From Sphingomonadaceae bacterium (GTDB lineage: Bacteria > Pseudomonadota > Alphaproteobacteria > Sphingomonadales > Sphingomonadaceae): DNA of 54,138 nucleotides. The stretch spans positions 1-54,138 of the forward strand of contig JAKFUU010000048.1 in assembly GCA_021732525.1 (NCBI GenBank), written 5' to 3'. A program made the translations under genes and the position numbers. The notes beneath the pieces were generated by a model that was given only the letters and a program-made list of their open reading frames with translations, ran no database searches and was not told the DNA's origin. Below are positions 17,934-27,021 of this stretch, one piece after another. Within the stretch, counting starts at the first letter, position 1; each line of letters starts with the position of its first letter.

Positions 17934-18473
17934 TTAGCGGCTTGCCAATCGCTGCGCAAAGCCCTTTTTCAACTTCGCCAGTTTTGGCGGGATCACCGCG
18001 AGGCAATAAGGATTGCGCTGCCCTTCGCCTTGCCAATATTCCTGATGATAATCCTCCGCCGGATACCAGATATCGGCCGCCTCAATTGTTGTCACGATGG
18101 GGGCCGGCCAATCGGGCTGCGCTGCGTCTATGCCCGCCTGCGCTGCTATCTTCTGCGCTTCGTCCACCGGAAAGATAGCGGAGCGATATTGGGTGCCAAC
18201 ATCGCCGCCCTGACGGTTGAGCTGCGTGGGGTCATGCGTGGCGAAGAATATCGCGAGCAAATCGCTATAATCAATCACACTCGGATCATAGCTAACGCGG
18301 ATAGCCTCGGCATGGCCGGTTGCGCCGCTGCAAACTTGTTTGTAAGTCGGATCGGCCAAATGTCCGCCGATATAGCCGCTTTCCACTGCGCTGACGCCCG
18401 CAAGCTGCCCAAAAACCGCTTCGGTGCACCAAAAGCAACCGCCCGCCAATATCGCCTGTTCCTGTGCCATCAT
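17934..18473 (-). CDS. msrA: Peptide-methionine (S)-S-oxide reductase
   Basis: Repairs methionine sulfoxide, S epimer, in proteins, using thioredoxin. The 179 residues start EQAILAGGCFWCTEAVFGQL, in which GCFWC carries the catalytic cysteine, and continue ESGYIGGHLADPTYKQVCSG and EAIRVSYDPSVIDYSDLL, the standard MsrA blocks; FFATHDPTQLNRQGGDVGTQ YRSAI follows. AAGGGATAAG precedes two adjacent ATGs; I use the first. No MsrB is next to it. It is 11 bases upstream of galU and 55 bases downstream of the RND pump stop, on the same strand. Confidence 0.96.
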   Translation of the reverse strand: MMAQEQAILAGGCFWCTEAVFGQLAGVSAVESGYIGGHLADPTYKQVCSGATGHAEAIRVSYDPSVIDYSDLLAIFFATHDPTQLNRQGGDVGTQYRSAIFPVDEAQKIAAQAGIDAAQPDWPAPIVTTIEAADIWYPAEDYHQEYWQGEGQRNPYCLAVIPPKLAKLKKGFAQRLASR

Positions 18474-18528
18474 CTTATCCCTTCATCGCTTTTCCCGCCC
18501 CTTGTCAAGATAGGCAAGGCCCGCCAGC

Positions 18529-21500
18529 TTACAAGGCGGTTTTTGGCGATGCGTCGCGCAATCTTTCCCCATCCTCCTCCTCCGCCACCGTGCCGCGCAC
18601 CACCAGCAGATACATCGCCGGGGTGACGATGCGCGATAGCAGCGTGGACGAAATCAACCCACCGATCAGCACAATCGCCAACGGACCATAAAGGCTGCCG
18701 CCGAACAGCGCCAATGGCATCAATCCGCCGATGGCGGTAACCGAGGTCAGCAGCACCGGTAAAAACCGCACTTCGCCCGCGCGCTCAATCGCCGCGCGCA
18801 ATTTCATCCCGCCGTCGCGCAGTTGGCTGGTGAAATCCACCAATAGAATCGAATTTTTAATCTCGATCCCAATCAACGCGATAAATCCGATCACCGCCAG
18901 AAAGGATAAATTATTCCCCGTCGCCCATAGCGCAATCAACCCGCCAAATGTGCCCAGCGGAATAACCCCGGCGACCACCAATGCCTCCCGAAAGCGGCCA
19001 AATTCGGCGACCAAAATGGCAAATATCGAAAATATCGCGATCATGATGATCGGGCCAAAACCTGCAAATGTCTCATCAATTTTTTCCGCTTCGCCGCCGA
19101 CATTGATCGAATATCCGGGCGGCAATTGCAATTTGTCTATTTCCTTTTGCGCCGCCAGATTGACCTTGGATACGACGCTGCCCGGTTGAATCTGCGCGGA
19201 AACGGCAACATTGCGCTCCAGATCATACCGGCGGATCGACGCGGGCGAGGATATCAGCGCCGGATTGCTTATCGCGCTCAAACGCACCGGCTGTCCGCTG
19301 CGCGAGGCAACGAAAATCGAATCGAGCGCCGAAACCGGCTGAGCGGTGTCAAGCGGCAACCGCACGGTAACGGGGTAACTATCGCCTTCCTCATCGCGAA
19401 AGCTGCCCGCCCGTTCCCCGCTTAACGCCAGCCGGATGGCACGGCGCGGGGCGCCAGCGGGGATATCGAACAAAGCCGCTTTGGTATCATCCACCCGCAT
19501 ATCAAGATCGATACGGTCGGTGGCGACGGGATTGATCACATCGCGCGTGCCCGGAATTTTTCGCAAAATATCCTCAATTTGTGCCGCATATTTTTTGAGC
19601 ATTTCCAAATCAGGACCAATGATGCGAAATTCAATCGGCGCATTGATCGGCGCGCCATTTTGAAACAGAACGAGCTTCACCCGCGCGCCAATAATCCGGT
19701 CGAGCTTTTCCCGCAGCCGGGTGACCATGGCCAGGCTTTTTTCGCCCTCCCACGCATCCATAATTGCGACAATTTCCCCTTGATTGTTTTTCTCGCCGCG
19801 TTCGAAGACATTGTAAAATACCGACGGGTTATATCCGCCCACGGTTTCCGCGCGGAGCTTTATCGCCGGTTCGGTCTGCAATATTGCCGATGCCTGCGCC
19901 ACAAGCTGCGCGGTTTCATCCAGGCTTGCGCCTTGTTCTGCCTCTATCTGCACACGAAAATAAGACGTGTCGGCGTTGGGAAACAGACTGAAGCCCAGCA
20001 GGGGGACGATCAAAAAAGCCGAACAGGTCAGCGCCAGCGCGCCCCAAACGAACCGCCGCGGCATCGCCAGCGCGCGGGTCAGCCATGGCCGGTAAAAACG
20101 GTCAATATTCCGCATCATCCATTTGAGCACCGCGTTGCCCTCGGGATCGTCATCGCGCTTCAAAATCCGGCTCGTCAAAAAGGGGACAATGGTGAGCGAC
20201 ACGATCATCGAAGCGGTTACGGTATAGATGATCGAGCGGATAAAGCTTTGGGTGAATTTGCCCGCGCCTTCGGGAAGAAAAAGCAAAGGCAGAAACGCGA
20301 AAACCAAGACGCCGGTTGACCCCAAAACCGCCTTGGTGATCTCCTTTGTGCCGTCAATCGCGGCCTGCGCGCGTTCCTTGCCCATGCGCAAATGGCGCGA
20401 GATATTTTCAACCACAACGATACTGTCATCCACCAGCAGCCCGAGCGAGAGGATGAAACCGGCCACGACAAGCTGGCTAAGATTATAACCATTGGCCCAA
20501 ATCGCCAGCAATCCGCAGGCAATCGACAAGGGTATCGATATCATCACAATAGAAGAGGCCCGAAATCCGAGCGGCAACAAAGTAAAAATCACCAAAAATA
20601 GCGCAATGCCGAAATCACGCGCCAATTCATTCAGCCTTTTTTGAATGTCCCGGCTTTGATCAAATTGCACCACTGCGGTGATATCTTCGGGCAGGATGGC
20701 CTTTTGCTTTTCCAGCTCCGCGATCAACACATCGCGCAGCTTGGTGGCGTCGGTTCCCTGTTTTTGGTTGGCGGTGATGAATATCGCCCGCTGACCATTA
20801 TGGCTTGTCCGCACCCGCTGTTCCTCTGAGCCCCAACCCACATCGGCAACATCGGAAAGCCGCAGCAGCGAGCCATCGCTGGTCCGCAAGGGGAGGGCAC
20901 GGATCGATTCGAGGTCGCGAAACGCCCCGCCCGATTCGATGCTGAAACGCCGCTTGCCGCTGACCACCGCCCCGGCGGCGACATCGGCCCCGCCCAACCG
21001 AACCGCGTCGGCAATGACGCTTGCCGGCATCCGCAATTCGGCAAGCTTTTCGGGTTTGATCGCGATGCTGATTTCGGGCTGCGGCAGCCCGTGAATTTCG
21101 GCTTCCCTTACTTCCGAATATCGGCCCAAAGCTTCGCTAATGTCGCGGGCATATTTTTCCATTCGATACCAGCTTGCGGTATCGCTCAGCACGGCAAGCT
21201 GCAACACCGATGCGTTGGTGGTGCGAATTTTTTCGAAGGATAATCGCGCCAAATCGCTGGGCAGTTCGCCGCGGATGGCCGAAACTTCGCGAACCGTATT
21301 GTTGAAATATTCGTCGGGATCGCCCGCCCAGTCAAATTCCACGCGGATCACCGCGCTGCCATCCTGGCTGGTGGAGGCAACCGCCTTCACATCCTCAAGC
21401 CCTTGCACCAGCTCTTCAATCGGTTTGGTAATCGTTTGCTCGATCTCCGCCGCATCCGCGCCCGGCCGCGATGCAATCATCGACACAACCGGCATCGAAA

Positions 21501-21618
21501 AATGCGGGTCAACGGCGCGCGGAATCTGAAAAAAGGCAAACAGGCCGAGCGCCGACAGCAACAGGAACAGCACCAGCGTCAATTGCCAGCGGCGAATGGC
21601 AAGCTCCGCAAGATGCAT
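18529..21618 (-). CDS. RND efflux transporter permease (HAE1-like)
   Basis: A 1029-residue inner-membrane proton-driven pump of the AcrB/MexF superfamily. The N-terminal helix is WQLTLVLFLLLSALGLFAFF, followed by the periplasmic porter domain (EQTITKPIEELVQGLEDVKA). The proton-relay aspartates of helix 4 are present in GLLVDDSIVVVENISRHL, about residue 395, and the second half repeats the fold and ends in four to five helices (MLPVLLTSVTAIGGLMPLAL-like region). With the adaptor gene upstream it forms two parts of a tripartite pump; no outer-membrane channel gene is present, so a TolC-type channel elsewhere is required. Substrate unknown; no regulator is adjacent. Confidence 0.94.
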   Translation of the reverse strand: MHLAELAIRRWQLTLVLFLLLSALGLFAFFQIPRAVDPHFSMPVVSMIASRPGADAAEIEQTITKPIEELVQGLEDVKAVASTSQDGSAVIRVEFDWAGDPDEYFNNTVREVSAIRGELPSDLARLSFEKIRTTNASVLQLAVLSDTASWYRMEKYARDISEALGRYSEVREAEIHGLPQPEISIAIKPEKLAELRMPASVIADAVRLGGADVAAGAVVSGKRRFSIESGGAFRDLESIRALPLRTSDGSLLRLSDVADVGWGSEEQRVRTSHNGQRAIFITANQKQGTDATKLRDVLIAELEKQKAILPEDITAVVQFDQSRDIQKRLNELARDFGIALFLVIFTLLPLGFRASSIVMISIPLSIACGLLAIWANGYNLSQLVVAGFILSLGLLVDDSIVVVENISRHLRMGKERAQAAIDGTKEITKAVLGSTGVLVFAFLPLLFLPEGAGKFTQSFIRSIIYTVTASMIVSLTIVPFLTSRILKRDDDPEGNAVLKWMMRNIDRFYRPWLTRALAMPRRFVWGALALTCSAFLIVPLLGFSLFPNADTSYFRVQIEAEQGASLDETAQLVAQASAILQTEPAIKLRAETVGGYNPSVFYNVFERGEKNNQGEIVAIMDAWEGEKSLAMVTRLREKLDRIIGARVKLVLFQNGAPINAPIEFRIIGPDLEMLKKYAAQIEDILRKIPGTRDVINPVATDRIDLDMRVDDTKAALFDIPAGAPRRAIRLALSGERAGSFRDEEGDSYPVTVRLPLDTAQPVSALDSIFVASRSGQPVRLSAISNPALISSPASIRRYDLERNVAVSAQIQPGSVVSKVNLAAQKEIDKLQLPPGYSINVGGEAEKIDETFAGFGPIIMIAIFSIFAILVAEFGRFREALVVAGVIPLGTFGGLIALWATGNNLSFLAVIGFIALIGIEIKNSILLVDFTSQLRDGGMKLRAAIERAGEVRFLPVLLTSVTAIGGLMPLALFGGSLYGPLAIVLIGGLISSTLLSRIVTPAMYLLVVRGTVAEEEDGERLRDASPKTAL

Positions 21619-21635
21619 CTAAGTCCGGTTCCTGT

Positions 21636-22703
21636 TCATGGCGCCGACTGCACCGCTTTGACCCGCGATCCACTGCGTAATTTTTCCGTGCCGGATGTCA
21701 CAATGATGTCGCCCGGCGCAATGCCCCCGGTCACCTGCACAAATTTATCGGTCAGCCGCCCAATCGCCACATTGCGCGCGGTGACTTTGTTGCTTTTGGG
21801 GTCCACCACATAGACCAGCCCTTCGCCGGTGCGAACGTCAAAAAGCGCGCTGACGGGTATCTGTAAAGAGCCATCATCGATCGCGGGCAAGGTTATTTGG
21901 GCCGATCCGATTTGCCCCGAACGCAAGCCGGTTTTTGCGGGCAACCGAAATTGCACGGTAAAGGCACCGGTATCGGCATTGGCGCGTCCGTCAATCTCAC
22001 TAATGCTGGCCTCAACCGCGATGCTGCCGGCCGAATCGATGGTAACCAACGCCGGCATCCCGACCCGTAATTTTGCGGCATCGGCGTCGATCACCGGCGC
22101 GCGCAGGACAAAGCCTTCGTCATCCTGGCCCACAATAACGGCGACCGATCCCGGTGCCACGATCTGCCCCGGCTGCACTTGCCGGACCAATATAACGCCG
22201 CTGGAGGGCGCGTAAAGCTGCGCGGTGCTGCGCGCAAATCCCGCCTGCGCTACCCGCGCCGCCGCCGTCGCCGCATCGGCCTGCGCGGCCTCATATCGCG
22301 CTTTGGTGACCCAGCCTTGCTTGAATAGCGCCGCGATACGGGCCAGCTCGGCATCGGCGCGGTCCTGCTGCGCGCGCGCGACATTCATATCCGCGGCCAC
22401 ATTGGTGGCATCCAGCGCCGCGATCAACACGCCGCGCCGAACATAATCGCCAACATCATAGCGCACCAACGCCACCTTTCCCGCCGTTGTGAAGCCCAGC
22501 GGCGTTTCGCGGCGGTGGCGCACGGTGCCGGTTAGATTCAAAATACGCGGATTGCTGGACGGCCGCACATTGATAACCCGAACGGCCATGGCCTCCGCGC
22601 TTGTTTTGGGCGGTGCTTGCTTTGCTTCATTGCAGGCCGCGAGCGCCACAACCGGTAGCGTCACGGCCCATAAAAGGATGGGATGAACAGATGCTCTTGG
22701 CAA
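21636..22703 (-). CDS. RND efflux periplasmic adaptor lipoprotein
   Basis: A 355-residue membrane-fusion protein that links the RND permease to an outer-membrane channel. The signal and lipobox are PVVALAAC, predicting a lipid anchor. The lipoyl half-motifs flank a helical hairpin: GKVALVRYDVGDYVRRGVLI, then a hairpin rich in Ala (VARAQQDRADAELARIAALF), then VILVRQVQPGQIVAPGS; a beta-barrel and membrane-proximal domain follow. The start is TTG at 22703 with GGAGA six bases upstream. It ends 17 bases before the permease starts, so it is an operon with 18529-21618. Confidence 0.93.
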   Translation of the reverse strand: MPRASVHPILLWAVTLPVVALAACNEAKQAPPKTSAEAMAVRVINVRPSSNPRILNLTGTVRHRRETPLGFTTAGKVALVRYDVGDYVRRGVLIAALDATNVAADMNVARAQQDRADAELARIAALFKQGWVTKARYEAAQADAATAAARVAQAGFARSTAQLYAPSSGVILVRQVQPGQIVAPGSVAVIVGQDDEGFVLRAPVIDADAAKLRVGMPALVTIDSAGSIAVEASISEIDGRANADTGAFTVQFRLPAKTGLRSGQIGSAQITLPAIDDGSLQIPVSALFDVRTGEGLVYVVDPKSNKVTARNVAIGRLTDKFVQVTGGIAPGDIIVTSGTEKLRSGSRVKAVQSAP

Positions 22704-22789
22704 GCGAAGTCTCCAATAGGTTTCAATTCGCTAACCTATCTTGCGGCGGCTGTGAATGCCTAAATGCCATTTACCGCATTTTCCTGCGG

Positions 22790-23749
22790 CTATTGTCTAT
22801 TTGCCGCACGCGCCAGCCGATCGGCGATCGCCGCACCGATCCCCGCCTTGGGAACCGGCGCGACGGCAATGGCGGCGCGGTCGCTGGCATCGGCGATATG
22901 CAATGCGTCAAACAGCCTTGCCGCCGCCGCCGCCAAATCACCCGCCGCCGACAGATTATCATCGCCAGCGATATCGCCAAAACCAATATGCCATTCGTTT
23001 TTAAGCGCGGTAACCGCATTCAGCCGCAACGCTTTGGACGGCGCATAATGGCCGGCCAATTGCCCCGGTGCCTCGATTGCATGATCGATCACTGGCAAGG
23101 GCGGCGTTTGCATCACCGCTGCAATCTGCTCCGCCGCAATTGGGCCGTGGCGCAATATCTGCCAGCCCGCCGGACGCAGCGCGATGATGGTGGATTCGAG
23201 GCCAGACGAGCAGGCCCCGGCATCCAGGATCATCGGACTATCCGCGCCCAAGCTGCTCAGCACATGGCGCGCGCGCGTCGGGCTGATCGCGCCGCTGCGG
23301 TTGGCGGACGGTGCGGCGAGCGCCAGCCCGCTGAGCGTCAGCAGCCTTTGCATAACCGGATGCGCCGGAACCCGAATGGCGATGGTGGAAAGCCCCGCGG
23401 TGACCGCCGCCGTTACCGCCGCGCCGGGTACGATCGGCAACACCATCGTCATCGGTCCTGGCCAAAATTGCTGCGCCAATCGCTCTGCCCGCTCGTCCAG
23501 ATCGGCGATCCTGCGCGCCGCCGCCACATCCCCCACATGCACGATCAAGGGGTTGAAATCGGGCCGGCCCTTTGTTCGGTAAATGGCGGCTACAGCTTCG
23601 GGATTGGCCGCATCGGCGGCAAGGCCGTAAACCGTTTCGGTCGGCACCGCGACAATCCCGCCGGCGCGCAGCAAAGCGGCGGCTTCAGCGATCGCCGAAT
23701 CGTCTGCGGGATAAACACCGCTATTCCGTAAGGCGTTTGAGCCTGCCAT
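22790..23749 (-). CDS. L-threonylcarbamoyladenylate synthase (Sua5 type)
   Basis: Makes threonylcarbamoyl-AMP from threonine, bicarbonate and ATP, the first step to the t6A base of ANN-decoding tRNAs. The N-terminal YrdC domain has GGIVAVPTETVYGLAADAAN and IYRTKGRPDFNPLIVHV, with SANRSGAISPT later; these residues bind threonine and ATP. At 319 residues it is longer than the TsaC form (about 190) and carries the C-terminal Sua5 extension (PGQLAGHYAPSKALRL, ending in the ALHIADASDR region), so it is Sua5 rather than TsaC. It is divergent from the next acyl-CoA dehydrogenase gene. Confidence 0.94.
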   Translation of the reverse strand: MAGSNALRNSGVYPADDSAIAEAAALLRAGGIVAVPTETVYGLAADAANPEAVAAIYRTKGRPDFNPLIVHVGDVAAARRIADLDERAERLAQQFWPGPMTMVLPIVPGAAVTAAVTAGLSTIAIRVPAHPVMQRLLTLSGLALAAPSANRSGAISPTRARHVLSSLGADSPMILDAGACSSGLESTIIALRPAGWQILRHGPIAAEQIAAVMQTPPLPVIDHAIEAPGQLAGHYAPSKALRLNAVTALKNEWHIGFGDIAGDDNLSAAGDLAAAAARLFDALHIADASDRAAIAVAPVPKAGIGAAIADRLARAANRQ

Positions 23750-23800
23750 AAGATGCCGCTATAACGCCCGAAAGCTATCTAAACAGGAAAAATTTCACCC

Positions 23801-25549
23801 ATGACCTTCACCGCGCCGACCGCCGAGCAGATATTCGTTTTGAAGCATATTACCGCCATAGACGAATTGGCGCGCCATGGCCGTTTTGCCGACGCCGCGC
23901 CCGACCTAGTGCAAGCAATAGTGGAGGGTGTCGGCGAATTTGCCGCTGAGGAATTTGCCCCGCTCAACCGCATTGGCGACACCGTCGGCGCGCGGTTGCA
24001 AAATGGCCGGGTGGTGATGCCCGAAGGCTTCGTTGCCGCTTACCGCAAATATGTGGCCAATGGTTGGGGATCGATCAACGCACCGACCGAATTTGGCGGG
24101 CAGGGCCTGCCTTTTTCGCTGGCGTTGATGGCGCTGGACAGCTTGGGTGCGGCCAACATGGCCTTTGCATTATGTCCGATCTTGTCGGTGGGCGCGGTCG
24201 AATCGATTTTTCACCATGGCAGCGATGCGCAAAAAGCCGCCTGTCTGCCCAAATTATCGTCGGGTGAATGGACCGGCACAATGAACCTGACCGAGCCGCA
24301 AGCGGGTAGCGATGTCGGCGCGCTGAAAACAACCGCGACGCCGATTGGCAACGGCCAATATCAGATTAAGGGTCAAAAAATTTACATCAGTTTCGGCGAT
24401 CACGACATGGCCGAAAATATCATCCATCTGGTGCTGGCCCGCACCCCCGACGCGCCGGCGGGGACCAAAGGCATATCGCTGTTTCTGGTGCCCAAATATC
24501 AGATCGCAGCCGATGGCACGCTGGGCCAACAAAATGATGTTAAGGTCGTTTCGATCGAACATAAAATGGGCATCAACGCCTCGCCCACTTGCGTCCTGGC
24601 CTATGGCGAGGAGGGCGAATGTGTCGGCGAGCTGATCGGCGCCGAATTTGGCGGCATGCGGGCGATGTTCACGATGATGAATAACGCCCGGATTAATGTC
24701 GGTTTGCAAGGCGTCCAGATTGCCGAAGCGGCAACGCAAAAAGCGCTGTGGTTCGCGCGCGAACGCACCCAATCGGCGCGGGCGGGCGGGCAAAACCGCG
24801 ACCCCGTGGCGATCATCGAACATCCCGATGTCCGCCGGATGCTGATGCGGATGAAGGCGGGGACACAGGCGATCCGCGCGCTGCTTTATTATGCGGCTGG
24901 GCAAATTGACCGCGCGGCGCTTGGCATCGACGGGGCGAGGGAAATGGCCGATTTGATGACGCCGCTGGCAAAGCTATATGGCACCGACATGGGCAGTGAG
25001 ATTGCCTCGCTCGGCCTGCAAGTCCATGGCGGCATGGGCTATGTCGAGGAAACCGGCGCGGCGCAATTTTACCGCGATATTCGCATCGCGCAAATTTATG
25101 AAGGCACCAATGGCATTCAGGCGGCGGATCTGGTGGGCCGCAAATTGGGCTTGGCCGGTATCGGCGGCGGCAATCTGTTGAAGGATCATCTGGCGCATAT
25201 TGGGCAGGAGGCGGGCGATCACGCCGGGCTAAAAGCGCTTGCCGGCGCCTGCAGCGAAGTGACCGAATGGATGCTGGACGGTGCGTCGATCGACGACCGC
25301 CTCGCCGGAAGCTATCCTTTCACGACGATGGTTGCGGTGGCCACATCGGGATGGTTGATGCTGAAACAGCAGCGCGCGGCACAAACGGATTTGATGGCGG
25401 ATGCCGATAACGGCTTTCTGAAAGCAAAGGTCATCGCGTGCCGTTATTATCTGGATGTCATGCTGCCCGAAGCTTTGTCCTTAAAAGGCAGCGCGGTGGC
25501 GGGTGCCGATTTGCTTTATGCATTGACCGCTCAGGAATTGGCCGCATAA
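23801..25549 (+). CDS. Acyl-CoA dehydrogenase with C-terminal extension domain
   Basis: A 582-residue FAD enzyme of the long bacterial acyl-CoA dehydrogenase group (N-terminal, middle and C-terminal ACAD domains plus an added helical domain). The FAD loop is MNLTEPQAGSDVGALKT and the catalytic Glu is in IAQIYEGTNGIQAADLVGRK, the MCAD position, unlike the enzyme at 4091-5245. The tail of about 130 residues (DHLAHIGQEAGDHAGLKALA onward) is the extension domain. Chain-length preference cannot be told; relatives act in fatty-acid or DMSP-derived acyl-CoA metabolism. AGGAAAAAT precedes the ATG. The start region is shared with the divergent Sua5 gene, with 51 bases between them. Confidence 0.93.
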   Translation: MTFTAPTAEQIFVLKHITAIDELARHGRFADAAPDLVQAIVEGVGEFAAEEFAPLNRIGDTVGARLQNGRVVMPEGFVAAYRKYVANGWGSINAPTEFGGQGLPFSLALMALDSLGAANMAFALCPILSVGAVESIFHHGSDAQKAACLPKLSSGEWTGTMNLTEPQAGSDVGALKTTATPIGNGQYQIKGQKIYISFGDHDMAENIIHLVLARTPDAPAGTKGISLFLVPKYQIAADGTLGQQNDVKVVSIEHKMGINASPTCVLAYGEEGECVGELIGAEFGGMRAMFTMMNNARINVGLQGVQIAEAATQKALWFARERTQSARAGGQNRDPVAIIEHPDVRRMLMRMKAGTQAIRALLYYAAGQIDRAALGIDGAREMADLMTPLAKLYGTDMGSEIASLGLQVHGGMGYVEETGAAQFYRDIRIAQIYEGTNGIQAADLVGRKLGLAGIGGGNLLKDHLAHIGQEAGDHAGLKALAGACSEVTEWMLDGASIDDRLAGSYPFTTMVAVATSGWLMLKQQRAAQTDLMADADNGFLKAKVIACRYYLDVMLPEALSLKGSAVAGADLLYALTAQELAA

Positions 25550-25657
25550 TAGAGCTGCGGAACGGCCGGATATTCACTTGTTCATTCAGGGCCTCATTCG
25601 GCATAGATTTTTGCGGCGATTCGCCGAACTTTCCCACTGATTGAAAGCTCTATTATC

Positions 25658-26311
25658 ATGAAATTTTTTGCCGACACCGCCGATACCGCCGAAATTGCCG
25701 ATCTGGCGCAAACCGGATTGCTCGACGGCGTAACGACCAATCCCTCGCTCATCAAAAAATCGGGGCGGGACATTATCGAGGTGACGCGCGAAATTTGCGG
25801 CCTAACCCATGGCCCGGTATCGGCCGAGGTGGTGGCGCTCGATCATGCGGGGATGATGAAAGAGGCCGAAATCTTGCGCAAAATTGCCGATAATGTCTGC
25901 ATCAAAGTGCCGCTGACCATCGACGGCCTGAAAAGCTGCAAGGCGCTGACCAGTGACGGCACAATGGTCAATGTCACCTTATGCTTTTCCGCAAGTCAGG
26001 CATTGCTGGCGGCAAAGGCCGGCGCATCTTTCATTTCACCCTTTGTGGGCCGCCATGATGACAATGGCTTTGACGGGATGAATTTGATCGAAGATATTCG
26101 CCTGATCTACGACAATTACGGATTTGAAACCGAAATTTTGGTGGCCAGCATCCGGCATGGAATCCATGTGCTCGAAGCCGCACGCATCGGCGCCGATGTC
26201 ATCACCGCGCCGCCGTCCGTCATCAAGGGCCTGTTCAAACATGTGCTGACCGACAAAGGCATCGAAGGGTTTTTGAAGGATTGGGCGGAAACCGGACAGG
26301 CCATCGGTTGA
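25658..26311 (+). CDS. fsa: Fructose-6-phosphate aldolase / small transaldolase
   Basis: A 217-residue TalC/FSA-type class I aldolase: either cleaves fructose 6-phosphate to dihydroxyacetone and glyceraldehyde 3-phosphate, or acts as transaldolase. [20 protein letters not shown] and [16 protein letters not shown] are the family N terminus; the Schiff-base lysine is in [16 protein letters not shown], and [14 protein letters not shown] follows. Its length is typical of the small decameric group. FSA and transaldolase activity are not separable by eye, so either name may apply. The gene stands by itself between the acyl-CoA dehydrogenase and folE. Confidence 0.93.
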   Translation: MKFFADTADTAEIADLAQTGLLDGVTTNPSLIKKSGRDIIEVTREICGLTHGPVSAEVVALDHAGMMKEAEILRKIADNVCIKVPLTIDGLKSCKALTSDGTMVNVTLCFSASQALLAAKAGASFISPFVGRHDDNGFDGMNLIEDIRLIYDNYGFETEILVASIRHGIHVLEAARIGADVITAPPSVIKGLFKHVLTDKGIEGFLKDWAETGQAIG

Positions 26312-26412
26312 TCGACCGATCGGTTATGATCAAATATTTAACGGCTTGTAACCTTCACCCGCAAATTTCCCGAACCATTTCATCTTGGTAATAACAGAAA
26401 GAATGAACGCGG

Positions 26413-26997
26413 ATGTCCCAAACATCACCCAAAATCCCGGTTCCTGACGATGTGCAGGAGGCGATCCGCACGCTCATCCGCTGGGCGGGGGACGATCCGG
26501 GGCGTGAAGGGTTACTTGATACGCCGCTGCGTGTTGGTCGCGCTTGGAAAGAATATTGCCGGGGCTATACCGAAGACCCCGCAACGCATTTGGCGCGGAC
26601 ATTTGCCGAAGTGGGCGGCTATCATGAATTGGTGCTGCTGAAAGACATTCCTTTTCATTCGCATTGCGAACATCATATGGCACCGATTACCGGCAAGGCG
26701 TCAATTGCCTATATGCCCACCGACAAGGTGGTCGGAATTTCGAAACTCGCGCGCGTGCTGCATGGCTTTGCTCAGCGTTTTCAGGTCCAAGAACGGCTGA
26801 CCGCTGAGGTAGCAAATTGCATCTATGACCATTTGAAACCCGAAGGGGTGGCGGTGGTGATCGAGGCGCAGCATGGCTGCATGACCGGACGCGGCGTGCG
26901 CACGCCGGGGGTGGCGATGATGACATCGAAACTTTTGGGCTGTTTTCTGGACGATCACGGCAGCCGAAAAGAAGTCATGAGCCTGATGGGTTATTGA
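26413..26997 (+). CDS. folE: GTP cyclohydrolase I
   Basis: Converts GTP to 7,8-dihydroneopterin triphosphate, the first step of folate synthesis. The 194 residues show DTPLRVGRAWKEY, the zinc and active-site segment HSHCEHHMAPITGKASIAYM, LARVLHGFAQRFQVQERLT and, near the C terminus, AQHGCMTGRGVRTPG with the third zinc cysteine. All catalytic Cys and His residues are present. The ATG at 26413 gives the expected N terminus. It is convergent with glnD, with 24 bases between stops. Confidence 0.97.
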   Translation: MSQTSPKIPVPDDVQEAIRTLIRWAGDDPGREGLLDTPLRVGRAWKEYCRGYTEDPATHLARTFAEVGGYHELVLLKDIPFHSHCEHHMAPITGKASIAYMPTDKVVGISKLARVLHGFAQRFQVQERLTAEVANCIYDHLKPEGVAVVIEAQHGCMTGRGVRTPGVAMMTSKLLGCFLDDHGSRKEVMSLMGY

Positions 26998-27021
26998 GAA
27001 TATTCGGCTCCCGCGGCAAAT

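Noticed and set aside
22601-23731. Plus-strand frame of 376 residues opposite the Sua5 gene
   Set aside because: Arg/Gly/His-rich mirror of a real gene; no motif or ribosome site.
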